Positions 9,035 through 18,031 of a stretch of 64,000 nucleotides of DNA are shown here, one piece after another (position 1 is the first letter of the stretch; every line of letters begins with the position of its first letter). A program made the position numbers and the translations under genes. This stretch comes from Parashewanella sp049608225 (GTDB taxonomy: Bacteria; Pseudomonadota; Gammaproteobacteria; Enterobacterales; Shewanellaceae). The notes beneath the pieces were generated by a model. The model saw only the letters and a list, made by a program, of their open reading frames with translations, made no database searches and was not told where the DNA came from. The DNA is taken from NCBI GenBank assembly GCA_049608225.1, contig JBMYXI010000007.1, positions 10,339 to 74,338 of the forward strand, read 5' to 3'.

Positions 9035-11623
9035 CTAGCCGTTTGCTTCTAAAAAGTCTTGTGCGAAGCGCTGCAGTACGCCGCCTGCACTGTATACATA
9101 AACTTCTTCAGCAGTATCCAATCGACAAGTAACTGGCACTTGAACTTGCTCACCGTTGGCGCGAGTAATGTTCAGCATTAACTCAGAACGTGGTGCTGGC
9201 GTGCCGATGACATCGTAAGTTTCAGTACCATCAAGGGCTAATGTTTTACGTGTGGTGCCGGCTTTAAATTCAAGCGGTAATACGCCCATGCCCACTAAGT
9301 TAGTGCGATGGATGCGCTCGAAGCCTTCAGCGACAATCGCTTCGACGCCTGCTAGACGAACACCTTTAGCTGCCCAATCGCGAGATGAACCTTGACCATA
9401 ATCGGCACCAGCAACAATAATCAAAGGTTGCTTGCGATCCATGTAGGTTTCGATTGCTTCCCACATACGTATTTGTCGACCTTCGGGTTCTAACCGAGCC
9501 AGTGATCCTTGGATAACATTACCTTTATCGTCTAGGCACATTTCATTCAATAGTTTTGGATTAGCAAAGGTTGCTCGCTGCGCAGTTAAATGATCACCAC
9601 GATGGGTCGCGTAAGAGTTGAAATCTTTCTCTGGTAAGCCCATTTTCGCTAAGTATTCACCAGCTGCGCTGCTGGCTAAAATAGCGTTTGATGGTGATAA
9701 ATGATCTGTGGTGATATTGTCACCCAGTAGCGCTAGTGGTCGCATGCCTTTTAGTGTTCGCTCACCTGCTAGCGCGCCTTCCCAATATGGCGGACGACGA
9801 ATATATGTGGTGTTTTCACGCCAGTCATAAAGCGGGCTTGGTGCTTGCTCTGCTTGTCCCAAATCAAACATTTGAATGTAAACTTGCTTGAATTGCTCAG
9901 GCTTAACGAAATCACGTACGATAGCGTCGATCTCTTCATCACTCGGCCAGATGTCTTTTAAAGTAATAGGATTGCCATGGTTATCGAATCCTAATGCATC
10001 TTGTTCGATATCAAAACGCATGGTACCTGCAATCGCATAAGCGACAACGAGCGGAGGAGAAGCTAAGAAAGCCTGCTTGGCATAGGGATGAATACGACCA
10101 TCAAAGTTGCGATTGCCTGAAAGAACAGCCGTTGAATATAAGTCACGGTCAATGATCTCTTGTTGGATTTTAGGATCAAGTGCGCCGCTCATACCATTAC
10201 ATGTGGTACAGGCGTAGCCGACAATACCGAAACCAAGCTTTTCCATTTCTGGTAATAGCCCTGATGCTTCTAAATATAAGCGTGCGACTTTTGAGCCTGG
10301 TGCGAAAGAGGATTTAACCCAAGGTTTGCGTATCAGTCCAAGTTCATTGGCTTTTTTAGCGATTAAGCCAGCAGCAACGACATTGCGTGGGTTACTGGTA
10401 TTAGTACAAGAGGTGATTGCAGCGATGATCACAGCGCCGTCTGGCAGTAAGTCTGGTTCTTGTTTCCAACTCGTTGCAATACCACGTTTTACGAGATCAG
10501 TAGTTGGTAAACGGCGATGCGGGTTTGATGGACCTGCCATGTTTCGGCACACGCTGGATAGATCGAACTCTAATACCCGTTGGTATTGTGCTTCAACCAT
10601 ATCATCTGCCCACAAGCCAGTTACTTTGGCATAGTTTTCAACCAGTGCGACTTGATCTGGTTCACGACCAGTAAGTTTTAGGTAATCGATGGTTTGTTCA
10701 TCAATGTAAAACATGCCTGCCGATGCGCCAAATTCTGGCGTCATATTGGAAATGGTCGCTCTATCGCCAATGCTCAGTGCGCGGGCACCTTCACCAAAAA
10801 ATTCTAGATAAGTTGAAACCACCTTTTGTTCGCGTAAAAACTCAGTAAGGGCGAGAACGATGTCGGTTGCTGTGATCCCCGGTTGGCGTTTACCCGTTAG
10901 CTTGACGCCAACAATGTCTGGTAGTCGCATCATGGATGGGCGGCCAAGCATGACTGTTTCTGCTTCAAGACCGCCAACACCTAAGGCGATAACACCTAAA
11001 GCATCAACATGCGGCGTGTGACTGTCGGTGCCGACACAAGTGTCAGGGAATGCAACGCCGTCTCGGTTTTGGATAACAGGCGACATTTTCTCAAGGTTAA
11101 TTTGGTGCATGATGCCGTTACCAGCAGGAATAACATCCACGTTTTTAAAAGCAGTTTTGGTCCACTCGATAAAATGAAAGCGGTCTTCATTACGGTGATC
11201 TTCAATTGCACGGTTTTTATCAAATGCCGCAGCATCGTCACCACCATGCTCTACGGCTAATGAGTGGTCAACGATGAGCTGAGTTGGTACCACTGGATTA
11301 ACCAAAGATGGATCGCCACCTTTTTCGGCAATAGCGTCGCGCAAACCCGCTAGGTCAACCAAAGCTGTTTGGCCAAGAATATCATGACAAACGACGCGTG
11401 CAGGGTACCAAGGAAAATCAAGATCTTGCTTGTTTTCGATCAGCTGATTAAGAGAATCGGTTAGGGTGTCTGGGCTACAGCGTCTGACTAGTTGTTCTGC
11501 TAAAATTTTTGAGGTGTAAGGCAGCTTTTTATAGGATCCAGCTTGAATTGATTCGATGGCTTCTTGGGTGTCAAAGTAATCTAATTTACTGTTTGGTAAG
11601 GCTTTACGGTACTGGGTATTCAT
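9035..11623 (-). CDS. acnD: Fe/S-dependent 2-methylisocitrate dehydratase AcnD
   Basis: AcnD is the aconitase-family enzyme that dehydrates 2-methylcitrate to trans-2-methylaconitate, replacing PrpD in organisms with PrpF. Aconitase signatures include DSHTPHVDALGVIALGVGGL, the cluster-binding cysteines in ITSCTNTSNP and CTTCNGMSG, and the C-terminal swivelling domain with GADYGQGSSRDWAAKG. The open frame reaches 11644, but family members start at MNTQYRKALP, so 11623 is preferred (862 residues). It lies between prpC and prpF in the operon. Confidence 0.95.
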   Translation of the reverse strand: MNTQYRKALPNSKLDYFDTQEAIESIQAGSYKKLPYTSKILAEQLVRRCSPDTLTDSLNQLIENKQDLDFPWYPARVVCHDILGQTALVDLAGLRDAIAEKGGDPSLVNPVVPTQLIVDHSLAVEHGGDDAAAFDKNRAIEDHRNEDRFHFIEWTKTAFKNVDVIPAGNGIMHQINLEKMSPVIQNRDGVAFPDTCVGTDSHTPHVDALGVIALGVGGLEAETVMLGRPSMMRLPDIVGVKLTGKRQPGITATDIVLALTEFLREQKVVSTYLEFFGEGARALSIGDRATISNMTPEFGASAGMFYIDEQTIDYLKLTGREPDQVALVENYAKVTGLWADDMVEAQYQRVLEFDLSSVCRNMAGPSNPHRRLPTTDLVKRGIATSWKQEPDLLPDGAVIIAAITSCTNTSNPRNVVAAGLIAKKANELGLIRKPWVKSSFAPGSKVARLYLEASGLLPEMEKLGFGIVGYACTTCNGMSGALDPKIQQEIIDRDLYSTAVLSGNRNFDGRIHPYAKQAFLASPPLVVAYAIAGTMRFDIEQDALGFDNHGNPITLKDIWPSDEEIDAIVRDFVKPEQFKQVYIQMFDLGQAEQAPSPLYDWRENTTYIRRPPYWEGALAGERTLKGMRPLALLGDNITTDHLSPSNAILASSAAGEYLAKMGLPEKDFNSYATHRGDHLTAQRATFANPKLLNEMCLDDKGNVIQGSLARLEPEGRQIRMWEAIETYMDRKQPLIIVAGADYGQGSSRDWAAKGVRLAGVEAIVAEGFERIHRTNLVGMGVLPLEFKAGTTRKTLALDGTETYDVIGTPAPRSELMLNITRANGEQVQVPVTCRLDTAEEVYVYSAGGVLQRFAQDFLEANG

Positions 11624-11755
11624 AGGTCTATCCACAAGTAACATTGCTTAGGGAAGCGGATACTGGTTATGTATTGTTGTTATTATTTGATCATGAAAAT
11701 TCAGCTAAATTGAGTCTGATAATTCAATTTAGCTGATCATTTCTAGCAAGATTAA

Positions 11756-12892
11756 TTAACGTTGTGCAATTGGCTTCACTGCACGTGGCTCTTCACCAAT
11801 GTAATCCGCACTTGGACGAATAATGCGGTTGTTTGAGCGTTGCTCCATAACATGAGCTGCCCATCCCGTTAAACGCGAGCATACAAAAATGGGTGTAAAC
11901 AGTTTCGTTGGAATGCCCATAAAGTGGTAGGCACTTGCATGGAAGAAGTCGGCATTACAGAATAGTTTCTTTTGTTCCCACATAAAGGCTTCACAGGCTA
12001 CAGATACACGATACAAGCGGTCATCACCGAAATCTGCGCCTAGTTGCTCTGACCAAGCTTTAATGATGGCATTACGAGGATCGGATTCACGATAAATGGC
12101 ATGACCAAAGCCCATGATTTTATCTTTACGTGCCAACATACCAGCTAAAGTATCACGTGCATCTTGCTCATCTTTTAAATTTTCAATCAACTCCATTGCT
12201 GCTTCATTAGCGCCGCCATGCAGTGGACCACGAAGTGAACCAATCGCGCCAGTCACACAAGAATGCATGTCAGAAAGAGTTGATGCACAAACACGAGCGG
12301 TAAAGGTAGATGCATTAAATTCATGCTCAGCATAAAGGATCAATGATGAATCCATTACTTTAGCGTGCAATTCCGATGGCTTTTTACCATGTAAGAGATG
12401 CAGGAAGTGGGCACCAATTTGCTCGTCGTCGGTTTCAGTTTCAATGCGAACACCATCGTGACTAAAACGATACCAGTAGCAAATAATCGAAGGAAAAGCG
12501 GCAAGCAGGCGATCAGACACTTTGTCTTGATCTTCAAAGCTGTGCTCAGGTTCTAAGTTACCTAACATTGAGCAACCAGTACGCATTACATCCATTGGAT
12601 GTGCTGAAGCAGGAATGCGTTCTAACACTTCTTTTAGTGCTTGCGGTAAGCCACGCATGCTTTTTAGTTTTGATTTGTACTCATCTAACTGCGCTTGGTT
12701 TGGCAGTTCACCTTTTAAAATGAGATAAGCCACTTCTTCAAAAGTTGCGTTATCGGCAAGATCTTTCAAGTCATAACCACGATAAGTTAAGCCTGAACCT
12801 GATTTACCTACTGTGCTCAAGGCTGTTTCGCCAGCACTTTGTCCACGAAGTCCCGCACCTGTTAATTTTTTATCTGCCATACCTTTTATCAT
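11756..12892 (-). CDS. prpC: 2-methylcitrate synthase PrpC
   Basis: Citrate-synthase-family enzyme condensing propionyl-CoA with oxaloacetate to 2-methylcitrate. Active-site regions are visible: SLRGPLHGGANEAAM with the catalytic His, GFGHAIYRESDPR with the second His, and the Arg/Asp-containing C-terminal third. The N-terminus has the PrpC-type KLTGAGLRGQSAGETAL motif. Most homologues start at MADKKLTG, which corresponds to 12880, but that ATG has AAAAGG only one base upstream, so the choice between 12892 and 12880 is open. It sits between prpB and acnD. Confidence 0.95.
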   Translation of the reverse strand: MIKGMADKKLTGAGLRGQSAGETALSTVGKSGSGLTYRGYDLKDLADNATFEEVAYLILKGELPNQAQLDEYKSKLKSMRGLPQALKEVLERIPASAHPMDVMRTGCSMLGNLEPEHSFEDQDKVSDRLLAAFPSIICYWYRFSHDGVRIETETDDEQIGAHFLHLLHGKKPSELHAKVMDSSLILYAEHEFNASTFTARVCASTLSDMHSCVTGAIGSLRGPLHGGANEAAMELIENLKDEQDARDTLAGMLARKDKIMGFGHAIYRESDPRNAIIKAWSEQLGADFGDDRLYRVSVACEAFMWEQKKLFCNADFFHASAYHFMGIPTKLFTPIFVCSRLTGWAAHVMEQRSNNRIIRPSADYIGEEPRAVKPIAQR

Positions 12893-12950
12893 CCAAGTTT
12901 GTTGTGAAATTAATTATTGTTGTTTTGTAGAGTTGAGGTGGTGTACTCAA

Positions 12951-13844
12951 TTATTTATTTTCGCTAAAAAGCTTGTCTAACTTGTCTTCAAATGCGTGGT
13001 AACCCAAATGTTCATATAAATCAGCACGCGTTTGCATGGTGTCGACAACATTGCGCTGATGGCCGTCGTTTTTTAGTGCTTTCATCACATTGAGTGCGGC
13101 TAAATTGGCTGCACGGAAGGTACTTAATGGATACAAGATCATGTCAGCACCTGCTTGTGCTAGGTCTTCTTTATTGAATAATTCTGTTTTACCAAATTCA
13201 GTCATATTCGCTAAAATAGGTACCTTAACTTGATCTCTAAAGTGGCGATATTGATCAAGTTCTGTTAATGCTTCAGCGAAAATCATATCAGCGCCAGCTT
13301 CAACATAGGCTTTGGCTCGCTCAATGCCAGCTTCTAACCCTTCAACAGCAACAGCATCGGTTCGAGCCATGATGACAAAGTTTTTATCGGTACGTGCATC
13401 AACTGCAGCTTTAATGCGATCAACCATTTCCTCTTTGCTTACAACGGCTTTATTCGGGCGGTGGCCACAACGTTTTTGAGATACTTGATCTTCCATATGA
13501 ACAGCAGCAACGCCCGCTTTCTCAAACTCTTGAATGGTACGCGCAATATTAAATGCACCGCCCCAACCCGTATCGATATCAACAAGTAGTGGTAATTTTG
13601 TTGCTGAGGTTATGCGCGCGGCATCGATGATGACATCATTCATTGATGTCATGCCAAGATCTGGTAAACCATAAGAAGCATTAGCGACACCAGCGCCAGA
13701 AAGGTATAAGGCTTGAAATCCTGTATGTTCGGCCATGAGTGCAAAATAAGCGTTGGTAGTACCGACTATTTGCAAGGGATCAGCATTAGCTACGGCTTGT
13801 CGAAAACGTAAACCTGCACTATTTTCTGTGGTGTACTGAGTCAT
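12951..13844 (-). CDS. prpB: 2-methylisocitrate lyase PrpB
   Basis: PrpB cleaves 2-methylisocitrate to pyruvate and succinate, the last step of the methylcitrate cycle. The KRCGHR motif with catalytic Cys126, the LVDIDTGWGG metal-binding strand and VHMEDQ are the isocitrate-lyase/PEP-mutase superfamily signatures; 297 residues is the normal length. The ATG has AAGGAAG eight bases upstream. It follows the GntR regulator by 49 bases in the same operon. Confidence 0.97.
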   Translation of the reverse strand: MTQYTTENSAGLRFRQAVANADPLQIVGTTNAYFALMAEHTGFQALYLSGAGVANASYGLPDLGMTSMNDVIIDAARITSATKLPLLVDIDTGWGGAFNIARTIQEFEKAGVAAVHMEDQVSQKRCGHRPNKAVVSKEEMVDRIKAAVDARTDKNFVIMARTDAVAVEGLEAGIERAKAYVEAGADMIFAEALTELDQYRHFRDQVKVPILANMTEFGKTELFNKEDLAQAGADMILYPLSTFRAANLAALNVMKALKNDGHQRNVVDTMQTRADLYEHLGYHAFEDKLDKLFSENK

Positions 13845-13893
13845 GGTTACTTCCTTTTTAATTTTTAGGGTTAGAGCTATAGGGTAGAGCTTA

Positions 13894-14550
13894 TTATTTG
13901 ATGAGCTCTTTCAGTTTTAATTCGGTGCTTCGTCGACCTTTTTCAATATGTCGACGCATGAGTAAATTCGCTAACTCACCATCATTGTCGGCAATAGCAT
14001 TAACAATATTTTGATGTTCGGTTATGGCGTTAGTTGGACGTTGGACGTCACTGGTCTGAAAACGATACATTCGAATGAGATAATACAAGCTGCTGAGCAG
14101 AGTATCTTGAAGATGGCGGTTGCCACAGATCTGAATGATTAAGTAGTGAAAATCGAGTTCACTTTGCTGTTGAAAGTCAAAATCTCCTGCCGCTAACGCT
14201 GTTTTTTGCTTATCAAGTAGTGCTTGTAATTCAGCTAACTGAGATGAAGTAATTCTTGCGGCAGTCAGCTCACAAGCCATGCCTTCCAATACACTTCGCA
14301 GTTGATACAGCTCATTGAGTTCATTAATGCTTAACTGAGCGACTCGAGCGCCCACATGAGGGGCTTTGACAACCAATCTTTGACGTTCAAGGATTTGCAG
14401 TGCTTCGCGTGTTGGACCACGACTGATGCCGTATTTAGCAGCAATACTTTGCTCATTGATTTTGCTGCCAGCCTCCAGTTCACCCGTAATAATGCTTTTT
14501 TGGATTTGTTGGAGTACTTGATCTGCAAGCGTTAACGCCTTTTCAGTCAT
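13894..14550 (-). CDS. prpR: GntR-family (FadR/FCD-type) regulator of the prp operon
   Basis: A 218-residue regulator with an N-terminal winged helix (AAKYGISRGPTREALQILER at about residues 32-51) and a C-terminal all-helical FCD ligand domain containing the metal-type residues seen in DFHYLIIQICGNRHL and H-rich MRRHIEKGR. It is the first gene of the minus-strand run GntR-prpB-prpC-acnD-prpF, so it should regulate that operon and itself. A palindrome of the kind bound by FCD-type GntR proteins lies over the -35 box upstream. The ligand (probably a methylcitrate-cycle intermediate) is inferred. The symbol reflects usage in Shewanella; this is not the sigma-54 activator PrpR of enterobacteria. 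Confidence 0.88.
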   Translation of the reverse strand: MTEKALTLADQVLQQIQKSIITGELEAGSKINEQSIAAKYGISRGPTREALQILERQRLVVKAPHVGARVAQLSINELNELYQLRSVLEGMACELTAARITSSQLAELQALLDKQKTALAAGDFDFQQQSELDFHYLIIQICGNRHLQDTLLSSLYYLIRMYRFQTSDVQRPTNAITEHQNIVNAIADNDGELANLLMRRHIEKGRRSTELKLKELIK

Positions 14551-14583
14551 TACTTACTCATTTTGAATGATTTTCGTGCGACC

Positions 14584-14612
14584 AGATTAGTGATTGGGTT
14601 GACTATTGTCAA
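14584..14612 (-). promoter_or_regulatory. Predicted promoter of the prp operon
   Basis: Reading the minus strand, a perfect -35 box TTGACA (plus-strand 14607-14612) is followed after exactly 17 bases by TAATCT (14584-14589) as a weak -10. It lies 34-62 bases ahead of the GntR start codon. Confidence 0.6.
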
Positions 14613-14617
14613 CAATT
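14606..14617. promoter_or_regulatory. Candidate GntR/PrpR operator over the -35 box
   Basis: ATTGTCAACAAT is an inverted repeat (ATTGT-CA-ACAAT), the TTGT-NN-ACAA form typical of FadR/FCD-type GntR operators. It covers the TTGACA -35 box, so binding would block RNA polymerase. A wider palindrome GTTGAC-TATT-GTCAAC (14598-14613) overlaps it. A second perfect copy of the core, TTGTCGACAA, is at 14679-14688. Confidence 0.6.
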
Positions 14618-14673
14618 TGTTTGTTTATTTATTCTTTTGTAGTTTATATAGGGGTTATTAGTGCTTCTCTATC

Positions 14674-16263
14674 TTATTTTGTCGACAATCTTGCTGAGAC
14701 TGCTTTTAAATTCAAGATTCTTTGATCTTTAGCGGATTTAGGTTGGTTCTCCATGGCCTGCCCTTGAGCTTTAGAGGGCGCAGCTAATGAATAGCCAGCT
14801 CCAGAGAACGTTGACGGAGCCGTTATCGGACTATCTCCATCGGGATTGTTATCTGGATCGCGAAATCTCGCAATACGCTGATTATTCATTCTAACGACAG
14901 TGGATTTTGATTGTTGCAGTTGTTGATGTGAAAATCCATGTGTGTTCGTTTTTCGTTGATTACTCAGCTCTGCTTGTTCCACTGGAGGTGCAGCTGATGG
15001 TAGTGAGACTGTTAATAATGCTGTCGCGGGTGTTGGATTGCTTCTTGTCTCGGTGGTATTTACTACCATGACACTGGTACATTCTAAGTTGGGAGCCGCT
15101 GGGTTTGGAATTCTGACCTCTACTTCTTGATGATCTGGTACATCTTTCTTTAACGGAAGACTAGCTTTTTGTAGAGGAGGGCTGACGCTGGGTACTCGAT
15201 CTTGTTCGACAGGCTCTTTTTTTAGGGAAATATCTTCTTGATCGCTGTCATGTTCACTTTTTTCTGTTATCGACCCAAGTGAAGTAATTGGTTTAGGTTG
15301 GCGACGACTTTGATTTAATGGCATTTCTTTTGATTCAATCTGTTGCTCTTGTATTCGTTGCTGCATTCTCTCGCTAATAAAAGGGGCTTGATCGGATGAA
15401 GGGAGCAATACTTGTGAGCATGCTGGTAGCCGAAGGCATGGGTATTCGTCCTCACTCTGACAAGAAATGACGAATTTTGGTTCCAATGCTGGCTGTTGAG
15501 GGAAAGGGGAAGAATCGTAGTTAATGTCTGTTTCTTGAACTGGGGAAGATACTGGTACTAATTCAGTTTGCATTTGCGTTGCAACTAAAGTCGATTCTTT
15601 CTTTGAAACAACTGGTTCTGTTCTTAGCTGCGCAGCTGATTTTAAAGGTTGTTGTTGATGAGAGTTTTGGCTTGCCGTTTCATATTTACACTTAGCCTGA
15701 GCACGCGCTAATTGGCATTCATGCTCGAATTTTTGTTTCGCTGCTAATGCCTGCTCTTCTTGTTCCTGCTTTTTTATTTTAAGCTGTAAATTGGCCAGCT
15801 CTATTTTTTGTTGTCCAATTTGTTGTAACTCATCTAAATTTTTTTGTAATGCCTTTTTCATATCTTCAAGCATAATTTCTACAGCCTGAAATGCAGTTTC
15901 TAAAGTTGTTCTTTTAGGTTTGATTTGAGTTTGCTCTTTCTCTTTCTCTTTCTCTTTCTCTTTCTCTGTTCTTAGGTTGGAGGGCTTCTGCTTTTGTATT
16001 GTTTTTTCTATTTCAGTTATAAGGCTGGTGAGCTCTTGTATTTTTTGCTCTAATTCTGTTACATATTGCTTTGATGGTATTTTTTGTTTTAACTCTGTTA
16101 CATATTGCTCTGATGGTATATTTTTTAGAACGTTGGGCACTGCTTCCGGCTTTGATTTTACAAGGTCTTGTTCTTCAATATCTGCAACATCATTTAGGGA
16201 GTCAGGATCTGTTTTTTGATAGACTAAGTTTGTTTGGATTGGGACTGATGTTGCTGCCATCAT
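14674..16263 (-). CDS. Unknown low-complexity coiled-coil protein
   Basis: Not recognised. The frame is open from a TTG at 16320, but that would add a hydrophobic stretch without any ribosome site; the ATG pair at 16263/16260 (MMAATSVPIQ) is equally plausible and gives about 529 residues. The N-terminal third is coiled coil, with a tandem 13-residue repeat (IPSEQYVTELKQK, IPSKQYVTELEQK) and a KEKEKE run made by a hexanucleotide repeat; next comes a Gln/Glu/Lys coiled coil, then a long Pro/Ser/Thr-rich region likely to be disordered. Such a composition fits a secreted or structural protein. It lies just upstream of the prp promoter on the same strand. Confidence 0.6.
   Translation of the reverse strand: MMAATSVPIQTNLVYQKTDPDSLNDVADIEEQDLVKSKPEAVPNVLKNIPSEQYVTELKQKIPSKQYVTELEQKIQELTSLITEIEKTIQKQKPSNLRTEKEKEKEKEKEQTQIKPKRTTLETAFQAVEIMLEDMKKALQKNLDELQQIGQQKIELANLQLKIKKQEQEEQALAAKQKFEHECQLARAQAKCKYETASQNSHQQQPLKSAAQLRTEPVVSKKESTLVATQMQTELVPVSSPVQETDINYDSSPFPQQPALEPKFVISCQSEDEYPCLRLPACSQVLLPSSDQAPFISERMQQRIQEQQIESKEMPLNQSRRQPKPITSLGSITEKSEHDSDQEDISLKKEPVEQDRVPSVSPPLQKASLPLKKDVPDHQEVEVRIPNPAAPNLECTSVMVVNTTETRSNPTPATALLTVSLPSAAPPVEQAELSNQRKTNTHGFSHQQLQQSKSTVVRMNNQRIARFRDPDNNPDGDSPITAPSTFSGAGYSLAAPSKAQGQAMENQPKSAKDQRILNLKAVSARLSTK
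15934..15967. repeat. Hexanucleotide tandem repeat (CTCTTT, about 5.7 copies)
   Basis: A 6-bp unit repeated inside the coiled-coil gene, read on the coding strand as alternating Lys-Glu codons. Because the unit is a multiple of three, copy-number changes would lengthen or shorten the protein without a frameshift. Confidence 0.85.
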
Positions 16264-16431
16264 ATTATTTAAGAGAAAAACAAATAACATAGGATAATGA
16301 GTAATGAATTGTATGAGCAATTTACAACTTGTACAGTGAATGATTTTTAATTGTTCGAAAAATTTTTGTTAATATCTTTTTGTTATTGAATATAAAAGGT
16401 TCAAGCGTAAGTCATGCCCATTGCACTTTTA

Positions 16432-16782
16432 TTATTCTTTTAATCCAAAAAACAAGGTTAAAGCAACAACTAGGGTTACTGTAAGCGCACAGAACACAGT
16501 CATTCCTCCAATAAAAAGTGCAATATGTTTCCTACTTCTCATACATTCTGTTACTTGATTCTTCTCTGTATCCACACCTTGATTAGAATGCCAAGAGTTA
16601 AGCTGCTGAGGTTGTAAATTTTGACTGCCTTGGGTTTCAGGTACTATCTTTGCGGAATATGCATTAGTGTTATCATTGGATGTAATTAAAAGAGGAGTTT
16701 TTTCAGAGCTTGAATCATCAACTCTATCGGATTTTTGTGGAGTAAGAGCGCCAACAGATTGTCCTCCAATTGTCAAAGCCAT
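16432..16782 (-). CDS. Small unknown protein with one C-terminal membrane helix
   Basis: A 116-residue protein with a polar, Ser/Asn/Gln-rich N-terminal region and a single strongly hydrophobic segment at about residues 87-111 (ALFIGGMTVFCALTVTLVVA) ending in FFGLKE, so a tail-anchored or single-pass membrane protein. Its N-terminal motif SSSEKTPLLI resembles TETSPLLVAD in the small protein at 56326-56646, suggesting a related family. No known domain is recognised. A proposed role as a translocated membrane-inserting protein would be speculation. Confidence 0.6.
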   Translation of the reverse strand: MALTIGGQSVGALTPQKSDRVDDSSSEKTPLLITSNDNTNAYSAKIVPETQGSQNLQPQQLNSWHSNQGVDTEKNQVTECMRSRKHIALFIGGMTVFCALTVTLVVALTLFFGLKE

Positions 16783-16962
16783 GACGAATGTCCACTATCA
16801 GTAAGAAAATTTAAAGCCATTGTAAAAAATAAAGTAATAGACTGATAGTTAAACATAATTAATTAAGCACGTACTGCCAACTAAGTCGCTTCCATTCCAT
16901 CCATTTATTTTATGATGTTTTAATTCGATTTTGATTAACTTGGATTGGTTTTTCTCGTTTGA

Positions 16963-16986
16963 AAAAACCGCAATTAAGCGGTTTTT
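16963..16986 (-). terminator. Rho-independent terminator after hemB (bidirectional form)
   Basis: Stem AAAAACCGC / GCGGTTTTT with loop AATTAA. The arms supply a U-tract on either strand. It lies 25 bases past the hemB stop and would end the long ubiE-to-hemB run. Confidence 0.85.
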
Positions 16987-17010
16987 AATGTTTAATATAG
17001 ATGTATCGGA

Positions 17011-18021
17011 CTATTTAGTCTCTTTTAACCACAATGCGACGCGCTTTGCAAAATAAGTTAAAATGCCATCTGCACCTGCACGCTTGAAGCACATGAGCGA
17101 CTCCATCACAATTGCTTTTTCAGCTAACCAACCATTTTGAATCGCTGCCATATGCATGGCGTATTCCCCACTGACTTGATAAGCAAAAGTGGGAACTTGC
17201 AGTTCGGTCTTTACTCTACGAACAATATCAAGGTATGGCATACCCGGTTTAACCATAACCATGTCAGCGCCTTCTTGAATATCCATAGCCACTTCGTGTA
17301 ATGCTTCGTCAGAGTTAGCTGGATCCATTTGGTACGTATGTTTGTTGCCGCCTTTTAAATTACCAGCAGAACCGACAGCGTCGCGAAATGGCCCATAATA
17401 ATTAGAAGAATACTTTGCTGAATACGCCATGATTTGTGTATTTACATGACCATTCGTTTCTAGTGCTTCACGAATCGCACCAATTCGTCCATCCATCATA
17501 TCAGACGGACCAACCATATCAGCGCCAGCTTCAGCATGTGAGAGTGCTTGCTTGATAAGCACTTGGGTCGTAACATCATTGATGATATAGCCTTCATCAT
17601 CAATTATCCCGTCTTGTCCATGGGTAGTAAAAGGATCTAATGCCACATCTGTCATGATACCAAGTTGCGGATAAGCTTGTTTAAGCGCACGAACTGATCG
17701 CTGCACTAGCCCCTCAGGATTATAAGCTTCTTCTGCCATTAGTGACTTTTTGTCCGCAGGGGTAACAGGGAAGAGAGCAATTAATGGAATACCTAACTCA
17801 ACCAATTCAGCTGCTTCTTTTAATAATAAATCTAAGCTATAACGCTTGATACCGGGCATAGACGCAACTTCTTCGGTACGATTTTCGCCTTCTAATACGA
17901 ACATTGGGTAAATGAGATCATTTACTGATAGATGGTTCTCTGCCATTAAACGACGACTAAAGTCATGTTTGCGCATGCGGCGCATACGGCGATGTGGATA
18001 GGCACCTGAAATAAGGTTCAC
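17011..18021 (-). CDS. hemB: Delta-aminolevulinic acid dehydratase (porphobilinogen synthase) HemB
   Basis: Condenses two 5-aminolevulinate molecules to porphobilinogen in haem synthesis. The Schiff-base lysines are Lys258 in MVMVKPGMPYLD and Lys203 in YSAKYSSNYYG. The metal loop reads DVALDPFTTHGQDG, without the cysteines of zinc-dependent enzymes, so this is a magnesium-type enzyme. The start is GTG at 18021, six bases after AAGGAG; an ATG two bases ahead is out of frame. It follows the GGDEF gene by 10 bases and is the last gene of the run. Confidence 0.96.
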   Translation of the reverse strand: MNLISGAYPHRRMRRMRKHDFSRRLMAENHLSVNDLIYPMFVLEGENRTEEVASMPGIKRYSLDLLLKEAAELVELGIPLIALFPVTPADKKSLMAEEAYNPEGLVQRSVRALKQAYPQLGIMTDVALDPFTTHGQDGIIDDEGYIINDVTTQVLIKQALSHAEAGADMVGPSDMMDGRIGAIREALETNGHVNTQIMAYSAKYSSNYYGPFRDAVGSAGNLKGGNKHTYQMDPANSDEALHEVAMDIQEGADMVMVKPGMPYLDIVRRVKTELQVPTFAYQVSGEYAMHMAAIQNGWLAEKAIVMESLMCFKRAGADGILTYFAKRVALWLKETK

Positions 18022-18031
18022 ATTAAACTCC

